This document shows, in pieces, positions 55,286 to 63,643 of a stretch of 64,000 nucleotides of DNA. How positions within the stretch are numbered: position 1 is the first letter of the stretch; each line of letters starts with the position of its first letter. The translations under genes were made by a program, and so were the position numbers. Source of the DNA: Strigomonas culicis (lineage: Eukaryota; Euglenozoa; Kinetoplastea; Trypanosomatida; Trypanosomatidae). Below the pieces are notes generated by a model. It had not been told where the DNA came from. It saw nothing but the letters and a program-made list of their open reading frames with translations, and ran no database searches. The DNA lies in the NCBI GenBank assembly GCA_000482145.1, contig AUXH01000008.1:29308-93307 (forward strand), given 5' to 3'.

Positions 55286-56509
55286 ATGCCGGTTTCTCTC
55301 TTCTGGCGTGTCGTGCACCGTGCCGCGCAGAACGTCCTGTACCTCGGCCTGTTCCTGCTGCCCTGGCAGCGCCCGCAGCTGCTGAAGGGCAAAGGCGCCT
55401 TGAAGCAGCTGCCGGCGTTCATCAAGGGCAAGCGCCTGCGGCACGCCCTGCTGGTCACGGACAGTGCCCTCATGCGCCTGGGCCTGGCCAACGGCTTTCT
55501 GGAGCAGATGAAGGCGGTGGGCGTGAAGGTGTCCGTGTACAAGGACGTCACGCCGAACCCCACCGTCGCGCAAGCGGAGGAGGCCTGCAGTCTGTACAGG
55601 GCGCAGCAGTGCGACCACATCATCGCCTTCGGCGGCGGCAGCCCGATCGACTGCGCCAAGGTGGTCGGCGCGCGCGTCGTGCGGCCGCGGACCTCTGTGC
55701 AGCGGCTGCGTGGTCTCTTCCGCGTCCTCTGGCCGCTGCCGCCGCTGTTCGCCGTGCCGACGACCGCGGGCACGGGGAGCGAGTGCACGCTGGCGGCGGT
55801 CATCGTCGACGGCGTGACGCACGAGAAGTCGGCCCTCATGGACCCGTTCCTCGTGCCGCACTACGCGGTGCTGGACCCCTGCCTCACCACGGGGCTGCCC
55901 ACGTTCATCACGGCGACGACGGGCATCGACACGCTCACGCATGGTGTCGAGGCATTCCTCAATTTGAATCAGGTCCGTCAGACGGAGGAGGACGCGCGGA
56001 AGGCGGTGCGCTTGGTGTTTCAGCACCTGCGCCGCGCCTACGACGACGGCACGGACATGGTGGCGCGCGAGGGCATGCAGGAAGCGGCGTACCTAGGCGG
56101 GCTGGCCTGCACCCGCGCGTGTGTGGGCAACGTGCACGCCCTCGCGCACCAACTCGGCGGCCTGTACAACGTCCCGCACGGCTACGCGAACGGGGTGCTG
56201 CTGCCGCACGTGCTGGAGCTCTACGGGCCGGCCGTGCACAGCCGCCTCGCGCAGCTCGCGGACTACGTCGGCGTTGCGGGCGGCAGCACCGCCGAGAAGG
56301 CGCAGGCGTTGATCCGTGCGATCAAGGAGATGAACGCCCACATGCAGATTCCCGAGACCTTTGCGGGTGACCCCCACTTCTCTATTCTCGACCGCGACAT
56401 CCCGCTCATGGTGAGCCGCGCGCTCGCCGAGGTGAACCCGCTGTACCCCGTTCCCGTCATTTTCGGACCGGAGGAGATGACCGCACTTCTGAAGCAGGTG
56501 CAAGCATAG
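55286..56509 (+). CDS. Iron-containing alcohol dehydrogenase
   Basis: A 407-residue type III (iron-activated) alcohol dehydrogenase. NAD-binding motif G-G-G-S at about residues 115-118 is followed by 'IDCAKVVGA'. The metal-binding residues are Asp215 and His219 in 'GIDTLTHGVE', and His284 and His298 in 'VHALAHQLGG...VPHG', spaced as in FucO-type enzymes. Other family motifs: 'PTTAGTGSECTLAA' and 'DPCLTTGLP'. The first 30 residues ('SLFWRVVHRAAQNVLYLGLFLLPWQ') are hydrophobic/basic and could be a membrane or organelle targeting signal. The substrate cannot be deduced: alcohols, lactaldehyde and 4-hydroxybutyrate are alternatives. It is the last gene of the plus-strand cluster. Confidence 0.94.
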   Translation: MPVSLFWRVVHRAAQNVLYLGLFLLPWQRPQLLKGKGALKQLPAFIKGKRLRHALLVTDSALMRLGLANGFLEQMKAVGVKVSVYKDVTPNPTVAQAEEACSLYRAQQCDHIIAFGGGSPIDCAKVVGARVVRPRTSVQRLRGLFRVLWPLPPLFAVPTTAGTGSECTLAAVIVDGVTHEKSALMDPFLVPHYAVLDPCLTTGLPTFITATTGIDTLTHGVEAFLNLNQVRQTEEDARKAVRLVFQHLRRAYDDGTDMVAREGMQEAAYLGGLACTRACVGNVHALAHQLGGLYNVPHGYANGVLLPHVLELYGPAVHSRLAQLADYVGVAGGSTAEKAQALIRAIKEMNAHMQIPETFAGDPHFSILDRDIPLMVSRALAEVNPLYPVPVIFGPEEMTALLKQVQA

Positions 56510-58002
56510 CTTGGGGTGCTCCCGTCACGCTTACCGTTCTCTCGACAAAAATTGACGTCTATAGAAAACAAAAAAAAAACTCACTTTCTTATGAGCTCGC
56601 AACTAAAATTGAATTGGCGGAGGAAGAAAAGGAAATCAATGTTGATAAAGAGAATACTTTATCAGCGACAGTGTAGTGTGTTGTTATTTCTGCACGAGTG
56701 TTTTTATCGCTTGGTCCTCCTCTTCTTTACGATAAAGAAAGTTCTTTTCTTTATTTTTTCGATAATCCATCCCACCCACCCCTGCACCCTGCCACAACGG
56801 GGATCCCTGGGTTTCGAGAAGAGAAAAGGACCTCTTTCTCGGACATCGCATGAGGTGCAAGAAATAGTATCCTTCAATGATGGTAAAGGTAAACAGAAAA
56901 ACCAGTTGTTTTATATGGGTTGTTTGGGACGTAATTCCCTCACTGGAACGAAAAAGAAATGATAAACACACTCACTCGCAAACGGAATGCACTTCCCCTC
57001 TCTCCCTAAAATTTTTATTTCCTTGATCACTTGCATCCTTTGGTGTTGCCGTTGTTCTCATTCATCTGAGCCTGCCGAGATGAATGAGAGAGGAAGGCAG
57101 TCAAGTCTTACTTCTGTGAACGCGTGCGTTATCTCTCTCTCGCTCTCGCTCTTTCCTTCTCGATGCTGGGTGAAAGTACGGTGTCTTTGCGCTCCAACAG
57201 TTTTTCCCCACAAGTCGCTCGCACGGCGCCACGCTCCGGTGTTCAGCAGAGGGCGCCATGCTCTGGTCAGCAGCGGACGAGGTCTGGCGGGGGGGGTTAG
57301 GCTGGGCGTAAAAACACTGTCCGCATGAGGTTTCGTCCGCCGTCCACGGGCCGCCCTCCCCGGGGGTTAGGGGGGCTTGGCGGTGGGCGCACGGCCGCCG
57401 GCGGCCCGCGGGGGCTGGCGTTGCGCCACCGCGCCCTGCGGCGGATGGTCCGCTAAGATGGAGCGAAAAGAAGGTGAAGGTTGGGGGCGAGGGGGAAAAA
57501 TTCAGCGAACAGCGGCGGAGCATTACAGACGCGGAGTGGTCCAAAAACACACATGTGACGGGGGGAGAAAGCAGGCTCGCCTGTTTACCAACGAATTAAA
57601 AGGATAAACATAAAAAAAGAAACTATAACAAGCACGAACAATAACAATAGGATGTATTGTTTTGAAACAGATAAAGAAAGTACTTATTAGCGTTCAATAG
57701 AAGCCTGAACAACCATAATGTACTGTTTTCTCAGTGCCCGTGAAGTCACCTGCTTTGCAAAGGATTGTTTGTGCAGAGATGGCAAAGGTAAAGGAGAACA
57801 ACATGCAAAACTGATAGCATTCAAACGTTCATTCATAGTAAATGGGTTAACCAATGTGAATGCGGCATTCATTTATAATGACGTAGAAATGTAATCATTA
57901 AAAAAAAACCTCCGAAACTCAAACATGATAAAAGAAGAAAGAAAAAAAAAAGGTGCTTACGTGTAACGCTAGCGGGTCCAGCTGTAGACATTATCTGCAG
58001 CA
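56510..58002. other. Convergent strand-switch region
   Basis: About 1.5 kb between the last plus-strand gene and the first minus-strand gene. Two polycistronic units end here, so transcription termination is expected. In trypanosomatids such sites carry base J and histone variants; no sequence mark of that can be seen. No gene is apparent. A GC-rich patch lies at 57280-57445 (see findings). At 57700-57780 is the 3' flank of the first array gene, related to the same element in the other repeat units. Confidence 0.7.
57286..57448. repeat. GC-rich patch with telomere-like G-runs
   Basis: The patch has an estimated 75% G+C in an otherwise AT-rich gap and is the only such patch outside genes. It contains GGGGGGTTAGGCTGGG (57291-57306) and GGGGGTTAGGGGGG (57362-57375), which carry the TTAGGG-type telomeric unit of trypanosomatids, plus repeated G-runs that could fold into G-quadruplexes. 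Whether this is functional or a coincidence is not known. Confidence 0.45.
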
Positions 58003-58308
58003 TTAATAGAGTACGGTCACCATCATGGCACAGAGAGTTGCCACAGCCGTGTGCACAGCGGTGCGGGAGGGCCCTGTGGCCCCATCGGGCGGGAAGCACC
58101 GGTTGTGTTGGAAGAGAGTACCCTCGTCACAGTAGCCATCTAGGCACGTGAACTGATCGGAGCACTTGTGGCAGTGCGGGGGACACGGGAGACAGAGGCT
58201 GAGCCCAATCGGATAGTAGTAGTTCTGGCAGACTACGGCGGCCGTGACATCGACAAGAAGGAGGACGGAGAGCAGCACAACGGATATGAGGCGCTGCATC
58301 TCGGACAT
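58003..58308 (-). CDS. Small cysteine-rich, putatively GPI-anchored surface protein, array copy 1
   Basis: A 101-residue protein. Residues 4-24 form a signal peptide with a likely cleavage after Ala24 (VTAA|VV). The ectodomain carries eight cysteines with spacing C-x11-C-x2-C-x3-C-x2-C-x5-C-x4-C-x10-C. The C-terminal segment from about residue 84 is hydrophobic and ends at Tyr without a cytoplasmic tail, as in GPI-attachment signals, with small residues (Gly/Ser) just before it as possible attachment sites. Length, cysteine pattern and ends match the neighbouring genes 2-6. No N-glycosylation sequon is seen. An in-frame second ATG (58299) matches the start of other copies. The family is not one I recognise. 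Confidence 0.8.
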   Translation of the reverse strand: MSEMQRLISVVLLSVLLLVDVTAAVVCQNYYYPIGLSLCLPCPPHCHKCSDQFTCLDGYCDEGTLFQHNRCFPPDGATGPSRTAVHTAVATLCAMMVTVLY

Positions 58309-59103
58309 AAAGAGGAACCGAAATAAAAAAAAAATAAAAGAGGTGATGTAAGGTCACCGAGGATGACAATCTAAGAGACATGAAGAGAGAGCACGGAAGA
58401 GCGTAAAAGGCGTGACCCCAGCAGCAGCGGACCATTACATACATGGCGTGAAACGCTTCTGATGGAGCACCAAACAAACTGGGAGGGAAATACAACTAAA
58501 CCACTTATCGAGAAGTAAGAGTACGAAAGAAAAAAAAACACACGATCACTTTTTAAGAACATACTATACTATTGGAATGAGGAAAGAGATTTTTTTGTTA
58601 TATTTACGAGCGTAAAAAGAAGGCTTCCAGATGTCTGCAAAAACGTCTAACCATGCATAACACAGAGCTGCATTTGATAGAAATTCTTTCAGTGCTTGAC
58701 AGCTCAGTGGTTTTGAGTTAGACAATTTCATAATAATGAAAAAACACTAAAAACAAAGCTTGTTTATTCGTACACTTGTACACCATCCACTGAGTGTACT
58801 GGGGTAATTGAGAAACGCAAAAAGAAAAAAGCCCAAACTTACATAGATACATATTAAAGAAAAGGAAAGAATACTAAAGAAAAAAGGTGATAGGGAATCG
58901 AAAAATGAACAACAAACTGTGTTATGCAGAGAATATATATATAGATAGAGAATAATAGCTCGTTGGTGTCAGAAGGAAGTGTATGGTAAACGTACATGTA
59001 AAAAATTGCCTCTCTCGACACTTCCGCTAAAAGGGTAAGCGAACCAATAGGTCTCTCTGGTGTGTATGGATCACACACCGATAAAAACATGTCATCTGAA
59101 GTC
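58309..59103 (-). repeat. Array spacer between copies 1 and 2
   Basis: AT-rich spacer. It contains the repeated 3'-side element around 58610-58720, recognisable by AGAAGGCTTCC...GATGTC...AACCAT, and a (TA)-rich stretch at 58929-58940. On the minus strand a pyrimidine tract precedes copy 1 and should be its splice-acceptor region. No coding region. Confidence 0.6.
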
Positions 59104-59406
59104 TTACGAGAGCAACGCCACACCCGTGGTGAATAGAACTGCGACGGCCGCGCACCCGACGCTCAGGCTCGCCGCCTTGGAGTAGGATTTGTATGATCCC
59201 ACCCAATCAGTAGTATTGAACTTCCTGCAGCAGCTGGCAGAGCAGGTGCTGGAGTCAGGGCACATTTGGCATTCGATGGGGCATGGTGCGCACCGAAAGC
59301 TATCCACCGCGTAGTAGTGGTCTATACAAGTCAAAGCGGCCGTGGTATGAACGCAGAGGACAGCCGCGAGCAGCACGACGAGCATGAACCAGTGCATCTT
59401 GGACAT
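59104..59406 (-). CDS. Small cysteine-rich, putatively GPI-anchored surface protein, array copy 2
   Basis: A 100-residue protein with the family layout: signal peptide (cleavage near Ala24), cysteine-rich ectodomain, hydrophobic tail. Starts with the same signal peptide as copy 3 (MSKMHWFMLVVLLAA). Its ectodomain differs from the family norm. The seventh cysteine is preceded by an additional cysteine (S-C-C), and the eighth, which should follow about ten residues later, is lost. One N-linked sequon (NTT) lies near residue 64. The C-terminal segment 'VGCAAVAVLFTTGVALLS' is hydrophobic but has one Cys. The gene is otherwise open and presumably expressed. Confidence 0.78.
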   Translation of the reverse strand: MSKMHWFMLVVLLAAVLCVHTTAALTCIDHYYAVDSFRCAPCPIECQMCPDSSTCSASCCRKFNTTDWVGSYKSYSKAASLSVGCAAVAVLFTTGVALLS

Positions 59407-59562
59407 GATAGGCGATGTGGGTAAAGGGCACAGAAAAAAAGAAAACGGTGAGAGAATGGAACCTAATCGAGGCGGTAAGTCTACAAGACAAACATAGCCA
59501 ACAGGAGAGAGGCAGGAGAGAGCGCAGAAGAGGGGAAAAGACAGGTACCCAGCAGCAGTGGC
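59362..59562 (-). repeat. 201-bp block identical to 60486-60686
   Basis: Comparing by eye, this segment (the first part of copy 2 including its start, signal peptide codons and upstream leader) is base-for-base the same as 60486-60686 upstream of copy 3, with no insertion or deletion. Flanking sequence differs on both sides. This points to a recent duplication or gene conversion. Confidence 0.85.
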
Positions 59563-60224
59563 GCGCCATTACATGAAACGGCTATGGTAGTGCGCGAAAC
59601 GAACTCGAAAGTAAATGGAGCTTGCTATTCTTCAAGGAATTGGTAAGAGAAACAAATATGAATCAATTAGAAAGAAAAAACATTATTAAAAAAAAAACAA
59701 AAAAAAGAACAGGGAACAATTTTATTTACGAATGTAAAAAGAAGGCTTCCTGATGTCCGCGAAAATCGGTAACCATTAGCAACACAACACAACACCACGT
59801 ACACCTTCTCCCAGTGCTTGCTAGGTCAGCCGTTTCGCGTTAGTGAGTCTCAGAAGAATAAAAGCGAAAAAAGGGGAAAAACAACTTTTTTTTTTTACTG
59901 ATGCTTCTGTGCATCATCCACTAAGTGTACTAGCACCACAGAGAAATATAAAAGAGAACACACACTTATATATAGATAGATCATAAAGATGAAGCGAAGT
60001 ACTAAAAAAAAAATAAAAAAAACGTATAGAGAACCTAAACCAATAGAGATTTACCAGTATTCTTACATAAAAATAGGTGCATTGTATACATGTGAAAATA
60101 CTTCAGTTCTCTTCACCTCTACGTGAAGAGTAAACAAACGAACAAGAAATAACGAAAAAGAAGACAAAGCAATCCCTTTCGTGTCTATTGATCACGCTGG
60201 GGTTTAAATACAGCATCTGCAATC
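59407..60224 (-). repeat. Array spacer between copies 2 and 3
   Basis: AT-rich spacer. The 3'-side element is at 59735-59830 (AGAAGGCTTCCTGATGTCC...AACCATTAG). Also holds A-runs (59688-59697, 60007-60015). The right-side portion is the leader of copy 2 (identical block). No gene is visible. Confidence 0.6.
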
Positions 60225-60530
60225 TTAATACAGCAAAGCCATAAACGTGGCGAAGAGAGCCGCGGCCGCCGCATACACGTCCGTGCGGTTGGCCGCGTTT
60301 CTGCCAAAGATCGACAGGCAGGAGCCCAGCACGTAGTAGCTACTCGAGTCACAGAAGCCGGAGTAACAGGTCCTGTAGTCGGGACACTTGAGGCAGTTGC
60401 TGGGGCATGAGACGCACAGGTTGAAACCATCCCAGTAGTAGTAGTCTGGACAAATATCGGCGGCGCTTTCATGGACGAGGAGTATAGCCGCGAGCAGCAC
60501 GACGAGCATGAACCAGTGCATCTTGGACAT
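60225..60530 (-). CDS. Small cysteine-rich, putatively GPI-anchored surface protein, array copy 3
   Basis: A 101-residue protein with the family layout and the standard eight-cysteine spacing (C-x11-C-x2-C-x3-C-x2-C-x5-C-x4-C-x10-C). The signal peptide matches that of copy 2, but the ectodomain does not: loops carry 'YYYWDGFNL' and 'SSSYYVLGS' in place of the copy 2 residues. One sequon (NRT) is near the C-terminal tail. The C-terminal hydrophobic segment ('VYAAAAALFATFMALLY') looks like a GPI signal. The start was placed at 60530 because an upstream in-frame extension lies in the leader shared with copy 2. Confidence 0.8.
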   Translation of the reverse strand: MSKMHWFMLVVLLAAILLVHESAADICPDYYYWDGFNLCVSCPSNCLKCPDYRTCYSGFCDSSSYYVLGSCLSIFGRNAANRTDVYAAAAALFATFMALLY

Positions 60531-61355
60531 GATAGGCGATGTGGGTAAAGGGCACAGAAAAAAAGAAAACGGTGAGAGAATGGAACCTAATCGAGGCGGT
60601 AAGTCTACAAGACAAACATAGCCAACAGGAGAGAGGCAGGAGAGAGCGCAGAAGAGGGGAAAAGACAGGTACCCAGCAGCAGTGGCAGCAGGACATTGCA
60701 AACGCGGCGTGACACACTGTCAAGAGAAACTCATATGACTGAAACAGGAAAAAAAACTCACTATTTTTCACAGACAAGAATCAATAATGGTAAAAGAGCA
60801 AAAAAAAAAAAGAGAGGAACAAGACAACGCAAATGAAAAGGTAAAAAGGAACGAGAAGGCTTATTGACATCCTTGTAAAACTTGAACCATAACTACACCA
60901 CAGGTGTTTTACAAGACCTTCATGATCCTTATGAGGTACCATGTCTTATGTGTAAATGTTTCTTAGACAAATACATGCTAGTAACACCATAATGAGGAAA
61001 AAAAAAAAAGTAGGAATATTTGCCTTCTATACGTTCTACAAGATGTACAAGTATGACTAAGAATCCCCAGGAAGAAGCAAACAAACAAACAAAACGAACA
61101 GCTAGAAAAAAAAAAGAAATGATAATATTTATCGGTTAGGTAATAAAAATAATAATAACAACTTTTTTTTCGTATGAGAAATCTGAAGCATAGTAAAAAG
61201 GAAGGAAAGGGGAAAAAACATGCTTTTTGAGAATCGTTTTCAAAAGTGAACGATGTACAGAGATAGAAAAAAAAAAGTGACGAGGGAGATTACCAATTGC
61301 CCCCAGTACGTTCAAATGATACTAGAAGGTGAATCGTAACACCTCCTTTCAAGTC
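60531..61355 (-). repeat. Array spacer between copies 3 and 4
   Basis: Contains the second copy of the identical 201-bp block (60486-60686, leader and signal-peptide codons of copy 3). It also holds the family 3'-side element near 60850-60950 (GAGAAGGCTTATTGACATCC...GAACCAT). No coding region. Confidence 0.6.
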
Positions 61356-61658
61356 CTAGTAGCACCAAGCTAGAACAGTCGTGCAGAGAACCGCGGCGAC
61401 CGCATACACGATGGTGTGCCCCGCTGCGTCGGTGCCGTTAGGGGAATAGCACAAATTGTTACTGAAGACGGTGTCCGCATCGCAGTAGCCGGGAAGGCAG
61501 GAGAAAGCGTCGGTACACATGCGGCAGCGAGCAGGACAGTCCAGACAGATTTGCAACAGCACCGAGTAAGAGAACGTGTAGTCTGGGCAGTTCATCGCGA
61601 CCGTGTCATAGACGAAAAGAAGCACCGCAAAGAGCACAACGAGCGTTAACCGTTGCAT
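61356..61658 (-). CDS. Small cysteine-rich, putatively GPI-anchored surface protein, array copy 4
   Basis: A 100-residue protein with the family layout. The start was taken as the ATG at 61658 (MQRLTLVVLF), matching the other copies. All eight cysteines are present; the first loop is longer (C-x13-C instead of C-x11-C) and the rest follows the standard spacing. A sequon (NGT) precedes the hydrophobic tail ('VYAVAAVLCTTVLAWCY'), which holds two extra Cys. The aromatic/Tyr character of the first loop is preserved only in part ('DYTFSYS'). Confidence 0.8.
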   Translation of the reverse strand: MQRLTLVVLFAVLLFVYDTVAMNCPDYTFSYSVLLQICLDCPARCRMCTDAFSCLPGYCDADTVFSNNLCYSPNGTDAAGHTIVYAVAAVLCTTVLAWCY

Positions 61659-62283
61659 CCTGGAAATGAAGGATGATGCCGGTGAAGAGCAAACAAACAA
61701 ACAAAAAAAGGGTGGGGGTATGAAAAAGAGGCGATGTAAGCTAAATGACGAGGATGGTTAACAGGATGAGGAGGAGAAGGGGGCGATAGTCTCTTTCAGT
61801 AGCTGGGCGTTGCATACGCACCGTGACAGGGTCATCAAGTGGCGCTCATAGAATGGGAAGACGAAGCAGACGCAACATTTAAAACCATAACGAATGAAAC
61901 CAATAACAATAACACAAGTATCATATTAGAAAAGTATTAAAAAAAAAACAAGAGAAATCATATATTTTTCTTTTGGGGAAAAAGAAAAGAGAAAAAACAT
62001 AATGGCATCCTGTGGAACGCTAAGTAACGACCATAATGTACCACCGTATTTTATACGTCCGCTCTCGGTGCTTGTGAAATACACCGATTGTCTTAGGCAC
62101 GTTTTCCGATTCATAACAAGGAGAAACAAAAAATACAGCATGCATTCACTGCAGAGAGAAAGCGCCGCATATTTATAAAAAAGGAAAAAGTATTCACTGT
62201 CAAATCAAAAGAGGAAGAGAAAAAAAAAAGAACATATCAACGTATAACCCTATAGGGTAAAAGTGTAAGTGACTCCTGTGCGA
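61659..62283 (-). repeat. Array spacer between copies 4 and 5
   Basis: AT-rich spacer. The 3'-side element lies at about 61990-62110 and shares ACCATAATGTAC with the segment at 57711-57722 after copy 1, so this block also recurs at the strand switch. No coding region. Confidence 0.6.
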
Positions 62284-62577
62284 TTAATAAAGCAAAGTTA
62301 CCGTCATAACACAGAGAGCCATAACGGCCACGTGCACGGCGGTGAGGGACGCTCCTGTGGTGTCATCGGAGTAGCACCGGCTGTTAAAAAAAAGGGTACC
62401 CTCGTCGCAGTAACCATATATGCAAGTAGTGCGGTTGAAGCACTTGCGGCAGTGCGACGGACACGAGAGACAGCTACTGATGCCAATGGTGTAGTAGTAA
62501 TCCTGGCAGACTACGGCGGCGGTGACATCCACGAGGACGAGAGCCGCGAGCAGCACAACAAACGTGAACCGTTCCAT
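62284..62577 (-). CDS. Small cysteine-rich, putatively GPI-anchored surface protein, array copy 5
   Basis: A 97-residue protein with the standard layout and eight cysteines at the standard spacing. By eye it is the closest relative of copy 1 (shared 'VDVTAAVVCQ', 'YYY..G.S.C', 'GYCDEGTLF', 'TAVH.AV..LC'). One sequon (NRT) lies between cysteines 5 and 6. The signal peptide begins directly at MERFTFVVLL, and the C-terminus is 'VMTVTLLY', hydrophobic and tail-less. No irregularity is seen in the frame. Confidence 0.8.
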   Translation of the reverse strand: MERFTFVVLLAALVLVDVTAAVVCQDYYYTIGISSCLSCPSHCRKCFNRTTCIYGYCDEGTLFFNSRCYSDDTTGASLTAVHVAVMALCVMTVTLLY

Positions 62578-63334
62578 CCCGTGTACCTTCTGCGATGTCT
62601 GTGGTGGGCGAAGAGAGGGAAGAAAAGGCGAGACAATGTAAGCTAGTCAAGAAGGACGGGCGGAATGAACTGTGAGCAAAACGAGCAAGACGGAGAGGAG
62701 AATTACACAGAGTGTCAACTCAACACTGGTGCGGAGTTACATCGGTGCAGTGTCAGGGTAATCAAGACACACTCACGTAGGCGATGGACACTAAATGCTG
62801 GATGTCTCGACAAAACATAAAAGAAAACGAACATCAACCAGGAACGAATTAAAAGAACAGCGAGCGGGAAAAAAAAACACCATCTAAACAAAAAGTAAAG
62901 GAAAAGTCGTTAAGATCCTAACTACCAAGAGGCCAGAGATGCTTAAGGGCCACTATGGTGCCGGTAACGTATCACATTGTATGTCATAACGACGCTGGAC
63001 GAATAAAAATGTTGAACAAAAAACGAGTGCAAGTATATCTCACATACATTCGCTGAACACCTACTAGACGTGCAAGTATAACTGAAAAACAGTTAGAACA
63101 ACAAAAAAAAAGGATAAAAAAAGGGTAGCAATAAAAACAACTTACAGTTCTTAGCAAAGCGCTTAAAAAAAAAAGAGTTTTTAAATCAGAACAATGTCTT
63201 TCCAAATGACAAAAAAAAACTAAATGAGCAAGGAAAAAAAAAACAATGAAAACAAAAGAGTGATGAGATCCACAACTACCCCAAGTTTGTGCAAGTGTTA
63301 CAAGAGGGCGAGTGACAACACATCATGTAGAGAC
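62578..63334 (-). repeat. Array spacer between copies 5 and 6
   Basis: AT-rich spacer with A-runs (63102-63110, 63165-63174, 63211-63218). The 3'-side element is diverged (about 62905-62965). No coding region. Confidence 0.5.
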
Positions 63335-63643
63335 TTATTGAAACAAGAGCACAGTCGTGACCAAGAGAACCGCCGTGGTAGTGTACACACTGGTGTCATA
63401 CACCTCAGTGGCGTCGTCGGCTAAGTAGCACTTGCCGTCGTTGCTGATGAGAGTGCCCGCATCGCAGAAGCCACGAAGGCAGGTTATAGAGGTAAAGCAC
63501 TTGCGGCAGTAGGTGGTATAGTTTACGCAGATGCCGGCTCCCACCGAGTCAGTGTATTCCGGACAGTTCGCGGCGCCCGTGACGTGGATGAGGGGGAGGA
63601 CGGCGAGCAGTGCAACAAGCGTGAGTCGCTGCCTACTGGATAT
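63335..63643 (-). pseudogene. Array copy 6, start codon lost
   Basis: The last copy of the cysteine-rich array retains ectodomain, tail and stop, but both Met codons used as start elsewhere are changed. Where copies 1-3 have ATG-TCC-x-ATG, this copy has ATA (63643-63641) - TCC - AGT - AGG (63634-63632). No other ATG follows in frame. An in-frame ATG at 63826 exists far upstream, but a pyrimidine tract and AG on the minus strand (about 63735-63714) lie between and should be the splice site, so that ATG would be missing from the mRNA. In addition, the third family cysteine is replaced by Tyr. It is probably a pseudogene; use of a non-ATG codon is not excluded. Confidence 0.6.

Noticed and set aside
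56516..56962. 148-codon plus-strand frame after the alcohol dehydrogenase
   Set aside because: It does not begin with ATG and has the composition of untranslated DNA.
57101..57550. 149-codon minus-strand frame in the strand-switch region
   Set aside because: It spans the GC-rich patch and is Pro/Arg-rich low-complexity without family signals.
60531..60701. N-terminal extension of array copy 3 beyond 60530
   Set aside because: The extension lies in the leader that is identical to that of copy 2, which starts at the equivalent ATG. No signal peptide would be exposed with the extension.
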